From an uncultured Dysgonomonas sp. (GTDB taxonomy: Bacteria > Bacteroidota > Bacteroidia > Bacteroidales > Dysgonomonadaceae), in contig CALKIV010000093.1 of the NCBI GenBank assembly GCA_937995835.1, positions 1 to 6,071 on the forward strand: a stretch of DNA of 6,071 bases. The letters run 5' to 3'. Below are positions 5,974 through 6,071 of the stretch, piece after piece. Position 1 is the first letter of the stretch; each line of letters begins with the position of its first letter. The notes under the pieces were generated by a model. That model did no database searches and was not told the origin of the DNA. It saw only the letters and a list, made by a program, of their open reading frames with translations. The position numbers were made by a program, and so were the translations under genes.

Positions 5974-6071
5974 CATTTACTAATCCATGCCCCTAGCAAA
6001 TTTTCTAGCAAAAGAAGATAAATAGATTTACATCAAAGTTAACACTAGTGTTAAACAAAAGAGCACATTAG
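5974..6071. other. Non-coding tail downstream of the regulator
   Basis: I see no coding sequence in these 98 bases. They hold two copies of CTAGCAAA (5993-6000 and 6005-6012), a weak plus-strand promoter-like element TAGATTTA (6023-6030) and a perfect 16-bp palindrome (6039-6054). No GC-rich hairpin followed by a T-tract is present, so I cannot place an intrinsic terminator for the regulator. The next gene lies beyond the window. Confidence 0.6.
6039..6054. promoter_or_regulatory. Perfect 16-bp palindrome, candidate operator
   Basis: TTAACACTAGTGTTAA equals its own reverse complement over all 16 bases with no loop. The absence of a loop and of a following T-run argues against a terminator; the form suits a dimeric repressor or activator. 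It lies just after a weak plus-strand -7-like element (TAGATTTA, 6023-6030), near where transcription would start, so it may be the operator of the next gene to the right. The palindrome is certain; the role is inferred. Confidence 0.45.

Noticed and set aside
3463..6011. Minus-strand open frames of 60-81 codons opposite the regulator
   Set aside because: They lie antisense to a continuous, domain-rich 949-residue protein and have no recognisable features, leader or plausible promoter.
5993..6054. Intrinsic terminator for the regulator
   Set aside because: The only strong dyad is the loop-free 16-bp palindrome, AT-rich and followed by A-rich sequence on the plus strand rather than a T-tract. 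The CTAG repeats give only a 4-bp stem.

Overview
The window looks like part of a Bacteroidota (probably Bacteroidales) chromosome. The support is a SusC/RagA-type TonB-linked outer-membrane transporter, a very large exported sensor fused to a LuxR-like DNA-binding domain, AT-rich DNA, A-rich leaders without clear Shine-Dalgarno sequences, and promoter-like TAnnTTTG elements. Genus and substrate cannot be read from the window. The layout is that of a nutrient (probably glycan) uptake locus with its own regulator, in the style of a polysaccharide utilization locus.

Positions 1-2848, minus strand: the first 949 codons of a susC-like gene, running off the left edge without a stop. Signal peptide, carboxypeptidase-regulatory-like domain, DEVVVVGYG segment, plug and most of the beta-barrel are readable. 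There is no N-terminal STN signalling domain. A susD partner would be expected beyond position 1.

Positions 2849-3123: a 275-bp AT-rich divergent intergenic region. It has a consensus -7 element for the transporter but no recognisable -33 element. Upstream of that lie two near-identical 14-bp direct repeats 33 bp apart flanking a short inverted repeat, which is the arrangement expected for activator sites. A Fur-like palindrome lies in the predicted leader, and a weaker promoter can be proposed for the regulator.

Positions 3124-5973, plus strand: a complete 949-residue regulator with signal peptide, periplasmic beta-propeller, Y_Y_Y domain, one membrane helix, cytoplasmic coiled coil and a C-terminal LuxR/GerE-like helix-turn-helix. 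It has no histidine kinase or receiver domain, so it is read as a membrane-tethered one-component regulator of SusR type.

Positions 5974-6071: a 98-bp non-coding tail with an 8-bp direct repeat and a perfect 16-bp palindrome that looks more like an operator than a terminator.

Working model (inference): the propeller/Y_Y_Y sensor detects a ligand, probably an oligosaccharide, in the periplasm. Through the membrane helix and coiled coil it sets the activity of the DNA-binding domain, which acts on the shared intergenic region to switch on the transporter. Both protein families are well known. The less expected signals are the repeat arrangement in the divergent promoter and the palindrome at the right edge. 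I saw no RNA genes, CRISPR arrays or mobile elements.
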